Shown here: one piece after another, positions 53,078 through 62,323 of the stretch
Layout of the letters: the number at the start of each line of letters is the position of its first letter
How positions within the stretch are numbered: the first letter of the stretch is position 1
Assembly (NCBI RefSeq): GCF_900232825.1
Contig: NZ_OCTP01000010.1
Span: 124,001-188,000 of the forward strand
DNA length: 64,000 nucleotides
Reading direction: 5' to 3'
Source of the DNA: Anaerococcus sp. Marseille-P3625
GTDB taxonomy: Bacteria > Bacillota > Clostridia > Tissierellales > Peptoniphilaceae
Position numbers and translations under genes: made by a program
The notes under the pieces: model-generated
What the model saw: only the letters and a program-made list of their open reading frames with translations
Told to the model about the DNA's origin: nothing
Database searches by the model: none

Positions 53078-53563
53078 ATGGAGCATAATTGCGCTATTAT
53101 TAACGATAAAAAAGCATTTAGATATAGGGCAGCAGCCATCATAGTCGAAGAGGGCTCTGTGCTTCTTGCAAGAAATGACGTCGATGACCATTACTACTCA
53201 GTAGGCGGAGCAGTTCACATGGGCGAGACATCAGAAGAAGCCGTGAAGAGAGAAGTATTTGAAGAGACAGGATTTAATTACGAGGTAGATTACCTTGCAG
53301 TGATACACGAGAACTTCTTCATCGGCAGCTCTGGCTTAAAAGGAGTAGACTTTCATGAGCTTACATTCTACTATATGATGAAGCCCATGGGTAAAAGATA
53401 CTTTACAAGCCAAAGCACTACAGAGTCAGGTGCTAAAGAGACAATGCATTGGGTGCCGATAGATGAGCTCGATAAATGCAAAGCATACCCGACATTTATG
53501 AAAGAATTTCTTAGGTCGGAGCATAATGGAGTAGAGCATATAATTACAGATGAAAGAGTTTAA
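53078..53563 (+). CDS. Nudix hydrolase
   Basis: This roughly 161-residue protein carries the full Nudix box GAVHMGETSEEAVKREVFEE, followed by TGF, at about residues 47-69, which binds metal and the diphosphate of NDP-X substrates. I chose ATG 53078 because AAAGGAG lies just upstream; another in-frame ATG at 53051 lacks a site. Base composition is visibly more GC-rich (GAAGCCCATGGG, GATGAGCTCGAT) than the genes on either side, a sign of a different origin. Substrate unknown. Confidence 0.85.
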   Translation: MEHNCAIINDKKAFRYRAAAIIVEEGSVLLARNDVDDHYYSVGGAVHMGETSEEAVKREVFEETGFNYEVDYLAVIHENFFIGSSGLKGVDFHELTFYYMMKPMGKRYFTSQSTTESGAKETMHWVPIDELDKCKAYPTFMKEFLRSEHNGVEHIITDERV

Positions 53564-53610
53564 TGGGACGAGTTGTGATATAATAATTATATAAAGGAAG
53601 GAGGGATTGC

Positions 53611-54090
53611 ATGATTACCAAACGATTAAAGATAAGAAAATTTACTAATAATGATCTAACGGAATTATATAATCTACTTTCAGATGAAGATGTCATGGAA
53701 TTTATAGAACCGCCTTTTTCATGGGAAAAAACAGTGAATTTTCTAAATGGTGTCGCACTAATTGACCCTCCTTTGATCTATGCTGTGGAAGATTTTAGTC
53801 AGAAGTTTATCGGATATGTAATATTCCATGAGTATGACAAAGACTCCTTCGAACTTGGTTGGATACTCAATAAGAGATACTGGGGGAAAGGATATGCCAA
53901 TGAATTAACAAAAGCCTTTATAAACCGTAGTTTAGAGATAGGGAAAAACTTGATTATTGAGTGTGCCCCGAACCAGGAAAATACCAAACGAATTGCGATG
54001 AAAAATGATTTTGAATTTATTGGAGAAAGTGATGGCTGCAGTGTATTCAAAAGAAAGCTGCTTATAAGATTTGAAAAGGTGGCAAAGTGA
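53611..54090 (+). CDS. RimJ/RimL-type GNAT acetyltransferase
   Basis: This 159-residue protein of the RimJ/RimL/Acetyltransf_3 type has the landmarks ITKRLKIRKFTNNDL at the start, the acetyl-CoA loop RYWGKGYANELTKAF (about 90-104) and ENTKRIAMKNDFEFIG near the end. It probably acetylates an alpha-amine or drug amine. A strong AAGGAGGGA site precedes it. It is one of two unrelated GNAT genes in the row. Confidence 0.82.
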   Translation: MITKRLKIRKFTNNDLTELYNLLSDEDVMEFIEPPFSWEKTVNFLNGVALIDPPLIYAVEDFSQKFIGYVIFHEYDKDSFELGWILNKRYWGKGYANELTKAFINRSLEIGKNLIIECAPNQENTKRIAMKNDFEFIGESDGCSVFKRKLLIRFEKVAK

Positions 54091-54121
54091 GAAATTGGAA
54101 GTTAGGAGGAGATGAAGCTGC

Positions 54122-54739
54122 ATGAAAGAATATATCGTGAGTTTAGAAAAAGAATTTTCGTTGATAGAAAATGGCTTCAAAGAGGAGGAAAAAAGAGCCT
54201 TTGCAGATTATAAATCTAATGATAATGAATATATAAGAAAATTAGCATTTTTAGCATATAAATCTGATGCATATCAAGTTAGAATGTATGGTGTATTTCT
54301 TTTTGGATATTTATCAGAACAAGATGATATTTTAGCATTTATGCGAGATGAAGTTTCCAAAGATGATAATTGGAGAGTTCAGGAAGTATTGGCAAAGGCA
54401 TTTGATGAATTTTGCAAGAAAATAGGATATGAAAAAGCACTTCCAATAATTGATGAATGGTTAAAAAACAATAATCCTAATACAAGGAGAGCTGTTACGG
54501 AGGGACTAAGAATATGGACGAGCAGACCATATTTCAAAGATAACCCGAATGAAGCTATCAGACGAATTGCTGCATTAAAAGAAGATACGAGTGAATATGT
54601 TAGAAAATCGGTAGGGAATGCTTTAAGAGATATTAGTAAAAGATTTCCAGAGTTAATTAAAGCTGAACTCTGCAACTGGAAGTTAGAAAGCAAAGAAATA
54701 AATCAAGTGTATAAGTTAGCGAGTAAACTTATTAGCTAA
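54122..54739 (+). CDS. HEAT-repeat protein, DNA alkylation repair (AlkD)-like
   Basis: The protein has 205 residues and is entirely helical, with HEAT-type repeats (RKLAFLAYKS, RMYGVFLFGYL, WRVQEVLAKAFDEF, NTRRAVTEGLRIW, YVRKSVGNALRDISK). The TRRAVTEGLR and YVRKSVGNALRD patterns are typical of AlkC/AlkD-like glycosylases. Catalytic residues cannot be assigned by eye, so a non-enzymatic HEAT protein is possible. A GGAGGAG site precedes it. It stands 31 bases after the GNAT gene in the same direction. Confidence 0.65.
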   Translation: MKEYIVSLEKEFSLIENGFKEEEKRAFADYKSNDNEYIRKLAFLAYKSDAYQVRMYGVFLFGYLSEQDDILAFMRDEVSKDDNWRVQEVLAKAFDEFCKKIGYEKALPIIDEWLKNNNPNTRRAVTEGLRIWTSRPYFKDNPNEAIRRIAALKEDTSEYVRKSVGNALRDISKRFPELIKAELCNWKLESKEINQVYKLASKLIS

Positions 54740-54768
54740 CAAATTTGAGTTTGTAGAGGTTTTGGAAT

Positions 54769-55557
54769 ATGATATTTCATGAATTTGGTGATAAAAAATT
54801 TCCACATATATTATTGATACACGGCGGAGGTAATTCCTGGTGGAATTATCTTCGACAAGCTCGTATATTATCCGATAAATATCATGTGATTTTACCAACA
54901 CTTGATGGTCATGGAGAAGAATATCAAAAAGAGTATATTTCAACTGAAAATTCCGCACATCAAATTATGGACTATATAAAAAACAATTGCGATGGAAAAT
55001 TGTTTGCTGTGGGAGGTGTTTCTTTGGGAGGTCAAATTGCCATTGAGTTATTATCGCTAAATAGTGATATAGCTCAGAAAGCAATAATAGATGGTAGTAT
55101 TTGTATTCCTCAGCTCAAGCTGGCAAGGGTTAGTACAATTATTGTAAAATTATTCGGAAAACTTATGTTTAGCAAATATGCATGTAAAATTCAGTTGAGT
55201 TTAATGAAAAAAATGTATCCCAATATGGCTTATTCGGAAGAAATAGAAGGCTATTATATGGAGGATATGCCAAGGATGCCGATTAAAACATTGGTGACTA
55301 TGTATCAAACATATATGGGAGAATATAGGCTTAAATATTCTATTACAGAAAGCAAAGCGCAGGTTCTATATATTTATGGTGAAAAAGAAATGGGTTGCGT
55401 TAAGGAATCGGCTAAGCTATTTCAAAAAATGCATCCCAATTGTACTGTATATGAAGCGAAAGGATATAATCATGGTTATCTATCTGCTTATCTGCCTTTG
55501 GAGTGGATGGATTTGGTTAATCCATTTTTGGAAAACGATGTTCATCATAATAACTAA
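54769..55557 (+). CDS. Alpha/beta hydrolase
   Basis: This 262-residue hydrolase has the oxyanion HGGG (about 18-21), the nucleophile GVSLGG (Ser about 86), a probable acid in YGEKEMG (about 206) and the histidine in YNHGYL (about 231). The fold is complete. Substrate is unknown. It ends only about 27 bases before the broken recombinase, so the cassette row probably entered at, or replaced, the 5' part of that gene. Confidence 0.8.
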   Translation: MIFHEFGDKKFPHILLIHGGGNSWWNYLRQARILSDKYHVILPTLDGHGEEYQKEYISTENSAHQIMDYIKNNCDGKLFAVGGVSLGGQIAIELLSLNSDIAQKAIIDGSICIPQLKLARVSTIIVKLFGKLMFSKYACKIQLSLMKKMYPNMAYSEEIEGYYMEDMPRMPIKTLVTMYQTYMGEYRLKYSITESKAQVLYIYGEKEMGCVKESAKLFQKMHPNCTVYEAKGYNHGYLSAYLPLEWMDLVNPFLENDVHHNN

Positions 55558-55584
55558 ACTATGAAGTTATATAACAATTCCTAG

Positions 55585-56880
55585 GTTTGTCGAGCTGAAA
55601 TAGAAAGAGAAAACATCCGTATTCAAACAATGGAAGGTCGCATTCAAAAAGCAAGGGAAGGAAAATGGAATGGTGGCTTTGCTCCATATGGATATAGACT
55701 TGAAGATGGCAAGCTGTTTATATATGAGGAAGAGGCAGTTGCCATAAGAACGATTTTCGACCAGTATGTAAATACTACGATAGGAGCCAATGGACTATCT
55801 AAATACTTAGAGAATCATGGAATTAGAAAAATCCCAAGACAGAATGGTAAGAATCCTTTGTTTGATGCAGGTCTTATAAGAAAGATATTAAAGGATCCTG
55901 TATATAATGGGAAAATAGCATTTGGAAGAAGAACTTTAGAAAAAGTTCATGGTACAAGAAATGAATATAAGCAGGTTGAACAAGATGAATATCTAATATC
56001 TGAAGGGATACATGAAGCTATAGTTTCCGATGAAGTTTGGCAAGCTGCTAAGGTTAAGCTAAAATCTCAAGCAAAGAAATATGAGCATGTGAATAAAGGA
56101 AAAGATACACGCACGCACTTGCTTTCTGGAATTGTAAAATGCCCGATATGTGGAGTGGGAATGTTTGGAAACAAGTGTATCAAGAAAAAGAAAGATGGCA
56201 CAAAGTATAAAGATTTTTATTACTATGGTTGTAAACATAGGCAGATGATAAGAGGTCATAAGTGTACATTCAGTAAGCAAATTAGAGAAGAATTGTTAGA
56301 TGATGCTGTTGCAGAGGTGATTGTCAAGATTGTAAGTAATCCGAAATTTGCTTCTATGATGCAAGAAAAAATCAACATGAAGGTGGATACCTCTGAAATA
56401 GAAAAAGAAATAGATAATTACCAAAAGGAATTGAGGAAGAGTCATTCTACAAAGTTTAAACTAATTGAGGAAATAGATAATTTAGATGCTGATGATAAGC
56501 ACTACAAACGAAGAAAACAGGACTTAGACGATAGACTTTATCGTATGTATGATAAGATTGAAGACTTAGAATCATTGTTAATTGATGCGAAAGCAAAGAA
56601 ACAGACTATTGAAGCTGAAAAACTTACAGGAGATAACATATATAAGATTCTGATTTATTTTGATAAACTCTATAAAGTCATGAATGATGTAGAGCGTAGA
56701 CAGTTAATTACAGCTTTGATTTCCGAAATTCAGGTTTATGAAGAAAAACAGCCTAACGGACAATGGCTAAAATCAATTACTTTCAGGCTCCCAATTGTAG
56801 ACGATGATTTAAATATAAGTTTGGACAATGATGAACATGTGGAGACGGTAGTATTGATGTCAAGGATCGAAAGGGAATAA
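55585..56880 (+). pseudogene. Headless large serine recombinase
   Basis: The frame starts after a stop at 55582 with AEIERENIRIQTMEGRIQKA, which in intact TnpX/Tn1549-type recombinases is the end of the resolvase domain. The catalytic serine domain is missing entirely. The remaining recombinase domain (APYGYRLED), zinc-ribbon (CPICGVGMFGNKC, then CKHRQM...C) and coiled C-terminus are intact to residue about 416. It cannot cleave DNA. It marks a second mobile element, distinct from the three recombinases at 40.9-45.9 kb, truncated when the cassette row was joined to it. Confidence 0.85.
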
Positions 56881-57071
56881 ATGAAAAAGTGCAATAATAC
56901 TATTTTTGCAATTTCAAATTATAATTCTAGTAATAAAAAATTAAGTGATATTTAAAAATATATTATTAAAGGAAAAATCCATAGGTATTTAGTTAGTATA
57001 ATTTTATTGAGCTGATTGCCATTAAATATGTAATCAATAATATTGAATTTGTTGTATCCACATGTATATCA

Positions 57072-57605
57072 GTGCTGGCTATAATTGTTTCAACAGTTGT
57101 AGCAAAAAATATACTAATAAAAGAATTGAAAGAAAATCGAAAATTAGAACATGAATTGAAAAATGCTGAGATTTTACAGCAAGTAAGAAATTATAATAAT
57201 ACATTAGTAATAAGACAAATAGATAATTTGATAGAAATATCTTTTGAGATAATTGATTATTTGAATGAAATCGAAAGTTTAAAGTTGTCAAATAAACTTT
57301 TTTATTTATAAGAGGAAATTTCAAAAATTCCGACTAAGATTAAAAGGTACGATTTATTTCGTGAATTTATCGTTGATTATAGATTAAATACTATAAATAA
57401 ATACAACTACCTTATTAAAAAAATAAATAGAAAGAAACATAGATTTAAATTGTTAGAAAATTCTAGTGAGTTCAACAAAGTTAAGATATCAATTGAACTT
57501 CCAGATTTTGAAGAATTAATGGATGATATAATACGTGATACTAAAATTTGCCAAAATATAATTTTAGAAACAAACAAGCTAGAGGACTATCTGGCCTTAA
57601 AATAG
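57072..57605 (+). pseudogene. Membrane/coiled-coil hypothetical gene split by a stop codon
   Basis: The frame is open from 56997 and encodes one membrane helix (FVVSTCISVLAIIVSTVVA) followed by a coiled segment (KELKENRKLEHELKNAE). A GTG at 57072 is the first usual start. A TAA at 57309-57311 interrupts it, but the same frame continues with KIPTKIKRYDLFREFIVDYR and further charged helices to a stop at 57605. Reading both sides gives one protein of about 180-200 residues with a single nonsense change. The 3' end runs into the IS256 remnant. Family unknown. Confidence 0.5.
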
Positions 57606-58079
57606 TAATATCAGATGCCCACAAAGGCCTAGTAAAAGCAATAAAGGAAACATTCTTAAATGTAATATGGCAAAGATTACAGGTTCATTTTCTAAGAAAC
57701 ATCCTATCAAAAACACCAAAGAAAAACACTGAAGGATTTAGAACTGATATCAAAGCACTATTTAAAATCCTAGATATCAACTTGGCAAGAAAAATGAAAG
57801 ATGAAATATTCTTAAAATACGAAAATAAAAAGAAATTTCAAAACTCTTTAAACATCTTAGACGAAGGATTTGAAGATGCCTTTGCATATCTAGCTAATGA
57901 AGTGGTTCATAGTAGACTTAGGTCAACCAATTGCCCAGAAAGAATAAACTAAGAAGTTAGAAGACGTGAAAAAGTAATTAGGATATTCCCTAATCAAGAA
58001 TCAGTTATTAGATTAATATTCAGCCCGTCGTCTTTTGGAGACCAATCCACATTGATATCAATGAAGATTGGATAACATC
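57578..58079 (+). pseudogene. IS256-family transposase remnant
   Basis: The frame begins at ARGLSGLKIVISDAHKG, the block containing a catalytic Asp of the mutator (IS256) family, with nothing of the N-terminal half. It continues through QVHFLRNI and LRSTNCPERIN to a stop at 57950. After that stop the same frame still reads EVRRREKVIRIFPNQESVIR, the expected family C-terminus. Both a 5' truncation and an internal stop make it nonfunctional. It records an insertion between the hypothetical gene and the following region. Confidence 0.8.
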
Positions 58080-58530
58080 TTCTAAATTATAGATTAGAAT
58101 AAAATAGTAAATATTGTGCTAGTAGATTTTACAAAATATTATGGACTTGACTAATTAAAGGCTATGGCATTATCATATAATATTCTTTTTTGCTCAGAAA
58201 AATCCAAGTAATGTGTAGATTTTTTTGAAATCTTCTATAAAATTTATTAGCTTTTTTTCCTTTACAATTTCATCTGGCAGCTTATCTGAATAAGGGTATG
58301 TATTATTTACTTCTGATATTAGTGAGTGATTTAGTGGAAATTATGTTATAATGAAAGCAGTAAAGCAAACAATAAATGGAATTGTGACTGATAAGAAGAC
58401 CTATCTAACAGAAGGTATTAATAGCCCAAAAAAAATACATAAGAAAAACCCAACATGATTGACTTTGCTCTTATGTTGGGGTCTTTTTATTTTTAATAAA
58501 ATTTAAAGAACATTTAAGAAAGGTATTTCT
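58080..58530. other. Gene-poor region after the IS remnant
   Basis: No coding region is supported. It contains likely IS-derived sequence at its left, a promoter-like TATAAT near 58347, a short frame of about 35 codons from 58352 with no ribosome site, and a terminator at 58449-58490. It may be the decayed start of a lost gene. Confidence 0.5.
58449..58490 (+). terminator. Rho-independent terminator
   Basis: CCCAACAT (58449-58456) and ATGTTGGG (58473-58480) form an 8-bp stem, followed by GTCTTTTTATTTTT. Confidence 0.8.
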
Positions 58531-59330
58531 ATGGGAAAAATAATTGGATTTTCTGACGATAAAAAACTTAAGGAAAACATAAAGAACTTAAAGAAACTTT
58601 GGCAGAATTATTCCTCGAAAGAGACAATATTTATTATGTAGTTTGCGAAAATATTAAAACCTAATATATGTTAATTTTTGGCAGTCTTGAATACAAGAAT
58701 TTCTCCGCTTTTTGTAAGTATCATAGGCTTAGAAGAAAGAAAGCTTTAATTCAGTCTAAGATTAATCGAAAAGAGAAAATTGATTTATCAGAAATTGACT
58801 CTATACTTGATTTAGAATTTGCTGATTATAAGAAAAAGCTAGACTATAAGATGGATGAAATTAACCATGCAATTAGTAGGTCGCATTTAGATATTTTACC
58901 TAAGGAAGATACAATTTTACTAAAAAAGTTATATAGAAAAATTGTAAGAACCTTACACTCTGACCTTAAGCCAGAACTTTCTGATAGTGAGAAAGAGTTA
59001 TTCTATAATGCCACAGAATCATATAAGGACGATGACCTTTATTCTCTGCAAATTATTTACGAAATAGTTTGTAGTGGAGATATTGATATTGACAATCCTT
59101 TAACTGGAAAATTTTTGATGGATGAGGTCAAAAGATTACAAGAATTAGTTCAGAAAATTAAAGAAGATATCGTTGAAATAAAATCTCAAAGTCTCTATAC
59201 TTGTAAGATTTATATAGAGGATGAAGACAAAAAGCAAGAAAAGCTTAATACTTTGGAAAATGACCTAAAATCCTACCAAGATGCCATCGTTACCCAGAAA
59301 AAATACATAAAAGAATTATTGAGGAGATAA
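58531..59330 (+). pseudogene. J-domain-like protein gene with frameshift and nonsense mutation
   Basis: From ATG 58531 (MGKIIGFSDDKKLKENIK) the frame shifts by one base near 58590 and then reads LKETLAELFLERDNIYYVVC in another frame. A TAA near 58662 interrupts ENIKT/YMLIFGSLEYKNF, after which 220 codons follow (58668-59330). The C-terminal half has a J-domain-like helix pair (LYRKIVRTLHSDLKPELSDSEKELF) but with HSD instead of HPD. I recall intact proteins of this kind as hypothetical J-domain proteins in related Firmicutes. The downstream frame may still be translated as a shorter protein. It abuts the HIRAN gene directly (TAAATG). Confidence 0.7.
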
Positions 59331-59732
59331 ATGAGTGATTTAATAAAAAAAGATCAAAATGGCCATATTGATATTATAATTAATAATGAAAAGGGAGTTG
59401 ACCTTCCCAAACCATTTGAACATGATATTTATCTTTTTGATTCATATGTGGCAGGGACTACTCATGTTGAAAATATTGGGGAAATCTACGAAACTTTAGA
59501 ATTAGGAGGAAAGTTAGTATTCTACCGAGAGCCTGACAACGAAGACGATCCCCAAGCCATTTCAATAGAAACATCAAGAAAAGAAAAAATAGGCTACCTT
59601 CCTCGTCAAGATAATGTAATTTCTTCAAGGCTAATGGACGCTGGCAAAAATCTTTTTGCAAAAGTAGAGGAAAAAGAAATGCGAGGTAAGTGGGCGAGGA
59701 TAAAAATAAAGATATATCTTAACGATTATTAG
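59331..59732 (+). CDS. HIRAN-domain protein
   Basis: This 133-residue protein is almost entirely a HIRAN domain: IYLFDSYVAGTTHV, the GGKLVFYREPDNEDDPQAISIE core and KIGYLPRQDNVISSRLMDAGK. HIRAN domains bind DNA ends or stalled forks when attached to helicases. Stand-alone bacterial copies are of unknown role, possibly DNA damage-related. GAGGAGATA serves as ribosome site. It is translationally adjacent to the broken J-domain-like gene. Confidence 0.85.
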   Translation: MSDLIKKDQNGHIDIIINNEKGVDLPKPFEHDIYLFDSYVAGTTHVENIGEIYETLELGGKLVFYREPDNEDDPQAISIETSRKEKIGYLPRQDNVISSRLMDAGKNLFAKVEEKEMRGKWARIKIKIYLNDY

Positions 59733-59739
59733 GTGTGAT

Positions 59740-60354
59740 ATGTACTATAATAACGATTGGCTTTATAATAATTTATGTGCAAAAGATAGCAGTGATTTTG
59801 ATATCGATCCAATATCAGGAGAAAACTGTTTTATAATTTCAAATAACATTAATAATAGATTTATGATAGAAAAAACTGTTAATAAACTAATCACATCAGG
59901 CTTTAAGTATTTTTTTATCTTTGGTGAATATGCAAATTTGTGGGAAGAGTTAATTTATTCAATATCAAAGGAAGAAAACCATATAGAAGTTGAAGTAAGC
60001 AAACTAGATTTGATGAAATTGGCCTATGATCTCGGGGTTAATATATCTTTTAAAGATAATTCTGTAAATTATCTTATATCTGATGATGAATATTTAACAG
60101 AATATATAATTGAAGATTTAGATGATATTTTGAATGAAAATACCTTATTTACAGCATCTGATTGGAAGAAATTTAGGGATGGATATGAATTTACCTACCA
60201 CGATAAAGATGCGATTATAAGTATTGGAGAAGAACTTATGATTGGTTTTTTGGGAAATGAAAAAATGTTTTCTTATACAGATAAGGGAATTAATGCTGGA
60301 ATCTTAGATGGGAAAAGTTTTGCTGTGATTTGGATTGAAAATTTTATAATTTAA
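59740..60354 (+). CDS. Hypothetical acidic protein
   Basis: This 204-residue acidic protein has no recognised domain. The N-terminus is MYYNNDWLYNNLCAKD; a FKYFFIFGEYANLWEELI segment and the YLISDDEYLTEYIIEDL segment are the most distinctive. No signal peptide or membrane helix is visible. It lies eight bases after the HIRAN gene in the same direction and ends at a terminator, so both are probably one unit. Confidence 0.6.
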   Translation: MYYNNDWLYNNLCAKDSSDFDIDPISGENCFIISNNINNRFMIEKTVNKLITSGFKYFFIFGEYANLWEELIYSISKEENHIEVEVSKLDLMKLAYDLGVNISFKDNSVNYLISDDEYLTEYIIEDLDDILNENTLFTASDWKKFRDGYEFTYHDKDAIISIGEELMIGFLGNEKMFSYTDKGINAGILDGKSFAVIWIENFII

Positions 60355-60357
60355 TCT

Positions 60358-60382
60358 AACACCTGCATTTGTAGGTGTTTTT
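60358..60382 (+). terminator. Rho-independent terminator
   Basis: AACACCT (60358-60364) and AGGTGTT (60373-60379) form a 7-bp stem with an 8-base loop, followed by a T run. Confidence 0.8.
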
Positions 60383-60555
60383 AGTGCTATAAATAGTGTA
60401 AGAAAGAAAGTGATTTCTATCTTGCACTATTTTTATAAGCAGGTTTTTATAGTTAAAATTAAGAGCCAATATTAATTAATATCAATATTTTCAGCTTGTT
60501 TATACAATTTTTATCTTAACTGAAATTTCTCTATAAAAATTATTTGAATAGCAAA

Positions 60556-60570
60556 TGATAATTATTATCA
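60556..60570. promoter_or_regulatory. Perfect 7-1-7 Fur-family box
   Basis: TGATAAT-T-ATTATCA is a perfect 7-1-7 inverted repeat equal to the Bacillus Fur-type consensus (also close to Zur/PerR boxes). It lies nine bases upstream of the -35 of the metal transporter promoter. Which Fur-family protein binds cannot be told from the site. Confidence 0.7.
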
Positions 60571-60578
60571 AAATTTGA

Positions 60579-60606
60579 TTGACAAAAATAAAATTTAGGC
60601 TACAAT
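60579..60606 (+). promoter_or_regulatory. Promoter of the metal ABC operon
   Basis: A -35 TTGACA (60579-60584) and a -10 TACAAT (60601-60606) are spaced by 16 bases, about 55 bases before the binding-protein ATG. It is flanked by the Fur-type box upstream and the DtxR-type box downstream. Confidence 0.75.
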
Positions 60607-60614
60607 AGAAATAG

Positions 60615-60628
60615 TTAGGCACACCTAA
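60615..60628. promoter_or_regulatory. DtxR-family operator
   Basis: TTAGG-CACA-CCTAA is an inverted repeat of the DtxR/IdeR/MntR/SirR type placed right at the expected transcription start. A metal-loaded DtxR-family repressor here would block the operon. Confidence 0.7.
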
Positions 60629-60659
60629 TAATGTAATTTTAAAATTTATCGGAGGAAAT

Positions 60660-61601
60660 ATGAAATTTAAAAAAATATTAATGGCTCTAGCAATGCTTAT
60701 TATTGCTAGTTCTTGTTCTAAAAATGCAAATAAAACTGATTCAGAAGCTAAAAAGCAAGGTGATGAGAAAAAGATTGTAACTGTTACAACATCATTTTTG
60801 TATGATATGGTTGATAATCTTGTGGGAGATAAGGTTGATAGGGAACTTATAATACCTGCTGGTGAAGACCCACATCTTTATACAGCTAAGCCACAAGATT
60901 TGGAGAAGATTAAGAAGGCTGACCTTCTTTTATATCATGGTTTACATTTTGAGGGAAAGATGGTTGATGTTTTAGAAAAGAGAGGCTCTGCAGTAGCTAG
61001 AAGCTTTAAAAAGGAAGATGTTGGGGAGATGGAGCAAGATGGAAAAGTTGTAGTTGATCCACATTTTTGGTTTAATATAAATCTTTATAAGGAAGCAACA
61101 AGAAATGCTGCAGAAGATTTAGAAAAACTTCTTCCTGAGGAAAAAGAGAACATTGAAAAAAACTTAAAAGACTATCTTGCTAAGCTTGATGACCTAGATA
61201 AGGAAAATAAGGAAAAAATAAATTCTATTCCAGAATCTAGTAGGTTTCTGATTACCCCACACGATGCCTTCAACTATTTCTCAAGAGCTTATAATATTCC
61301 TGTCAAGGCACCCCAAGGAGTTTCAACTGATAGTGAAGTTGCGAACAAAGATATAGAAGATACTGTAAACTTTATTGTAAAAAATAAAATTAAAGCTATT
61401 TTTGCAGAATCAACTACTGATCCAATGAGGATGGAAAAGTTAAAGGAAGCTGTTAATGCTAAAGGATTTGATGTTGAAGTTGTATCAGGCCAAGGCAAGG
61501 AATTATTTTCAGATTCTCTAGCGCCAGAGGGTCAAGCAGGCGACTCTTATATAGATATGTACAAACACAACGTCGATTTAATTGTGGAAAACTTGAAATA
61601 G
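60660..61601 (+). CDS. Metal-binding lipoprotein of a TroA/ZnuA-type ABC importer
   Basis: This 313-residue cluster 9 binding protein has a signal peptide ending in the lipobox ASSC (Cys19), so it is anchored outside the membrane. Metal ligands by alignment with TroA are His72 (EDPHLYT), His135 (VDPHFWF), His201 (TPHDAF) and Asp295 (GQAGDSYID). His rather than Glu at the third site is the TroA pattern (zinc/manganese) rather than the PsaA pattern. GGAGG precedes the ATG. It heads an operon with ATPase and two permeases and is preceded by two metal-regulator boxes. The metal (Zn, Mn or Fe) cannot be fixed from sequence. Confidence 0.9.
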   Translation: MKFKKILMALAMLIIASSCSKNANKTDSEAKKQGDEKKIVTVTTSFLYDMVDNLVGDKVDRELIIPAGEDPHLYTAKPQDLEKIKKADLLLYHGLHFEGKMVDVLEKRGSAVARSFKKEDVGEMEQDGKVVVDPHFWFNINLYKEATRNAAEDLEKLLPEEKENIEKNLKDYLAKLDDLDKENKEKINSIPESSRFLITPHDAFNYFSRAYNIPVKAPQGVSTDSEVANKDIEDTVNFIVKNKIKAIFAESTTDPMRMEKLKEAVNAKGFDVEVVSGQGKELFSDSLAPEGQAGDSYIDMYKHNVDLIVENLK

Positions 61602-61608
61602 GTGGCTT

Positions 61609-62319
61609 ATGAAAGATGTAATTATTAAAGTAGAGGATATGACAATTGCATATGCAGATAAGCCTGTCCTTTGGGATAATGATATTGAAATAGTTAATAA
61701 TTCAATTACAGCAATAATTGGCCCTAATGGAGCAGGAAAGTCAACCTTAATAAAGGGAATTTTAAATTTACAAAAAAAGTTATCAGGTTCAGTTGCTATT
61801 ATGGGCAAATCTTTTGAAGAAATTAAGAAAAAAATTGCTTATATACCTCAAACAGCATCTGTAAATTGGGATTTTCCAACAACAGTTCTAGACGTTGTTC
61901 TTATGGGTAGGTATGTCCATCTTGGTTGGCTCAAAAGACCGAGTAAGCATGATTATGATCTTGCAAGATCCGCCCTTAAAAAAATTGGTATGCACGATTT
62001 TGAAGATAGGCAAATCTCAGAGCTTTCAGGGGGTCAAAGGCAAAGAGTTTTTATAGCAAGAGCTATTGCCCAAGATGCTGATATATATTTCATGGATGAG
62101 CCACTGGCTGGTGTTGATAAGGTGACAGAAAAAGTTATATTTGACTTTATGAAGGATTCTCAAATGAAGGGAAAGACATCCATAGTTGTTCATCACGATT
62201 TAAACACTATAGAAAAATACTTCGATCATATCATAATTTTAAATAAAAAAGTAATAGCTCAAGGTAAAGTCTCTGAAGTTTTTACAAAAGAAAATGTTGA
62301 CAAGGCCTTTGTGAGGTAA
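61609..62319 (+). CDS. ATPase of the TroA-type metal importer
   Basis: This 236-residue ABC ATPase has Walker A GPNGAGKST (about 42-50), signature LSGGQRQRV (about 140-148), Walker B IYFMDEPLAGVD and switch His VVHHDLN. The segment GWLKRPSKHDY is typical of the manganese/zinc/iron chelate uptake family (MtsB/TroB). It starts seven bases after the lipoprotein stop and ends four bases before the first permease. Confidence 0.92.
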   Translation: MKDVIIKVEDMTIAYADKPVLWDNDIEIVNNSITAIIGPNGAGKSTLIKGILNLQKKLSGSVAIMGKSFEEIKKKIAYIPQTASVNWDFPTTVLDVVLMGRYVHLGWLKRPSKHDYDLARSALKKIGMHDFEDRQISELSGGQRQRVFIARAIAQDADIYFMDEPLAGVDKVTEKVIFDFMKDSQMKGKTSIVVHHDLNTIEKYFDHIIILNKKVIAQGKVSEVFTKENVDKAFVR

Positions 62320-62323
62320 GGAT

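Noticed and set aside
54122-54739. Phycobilisome lyase-type HEAT protein
   Set aside because: The repeat pattern and length fit AlkD-like or general HEAT proteins in Firmicutes; no photosynthetic context.
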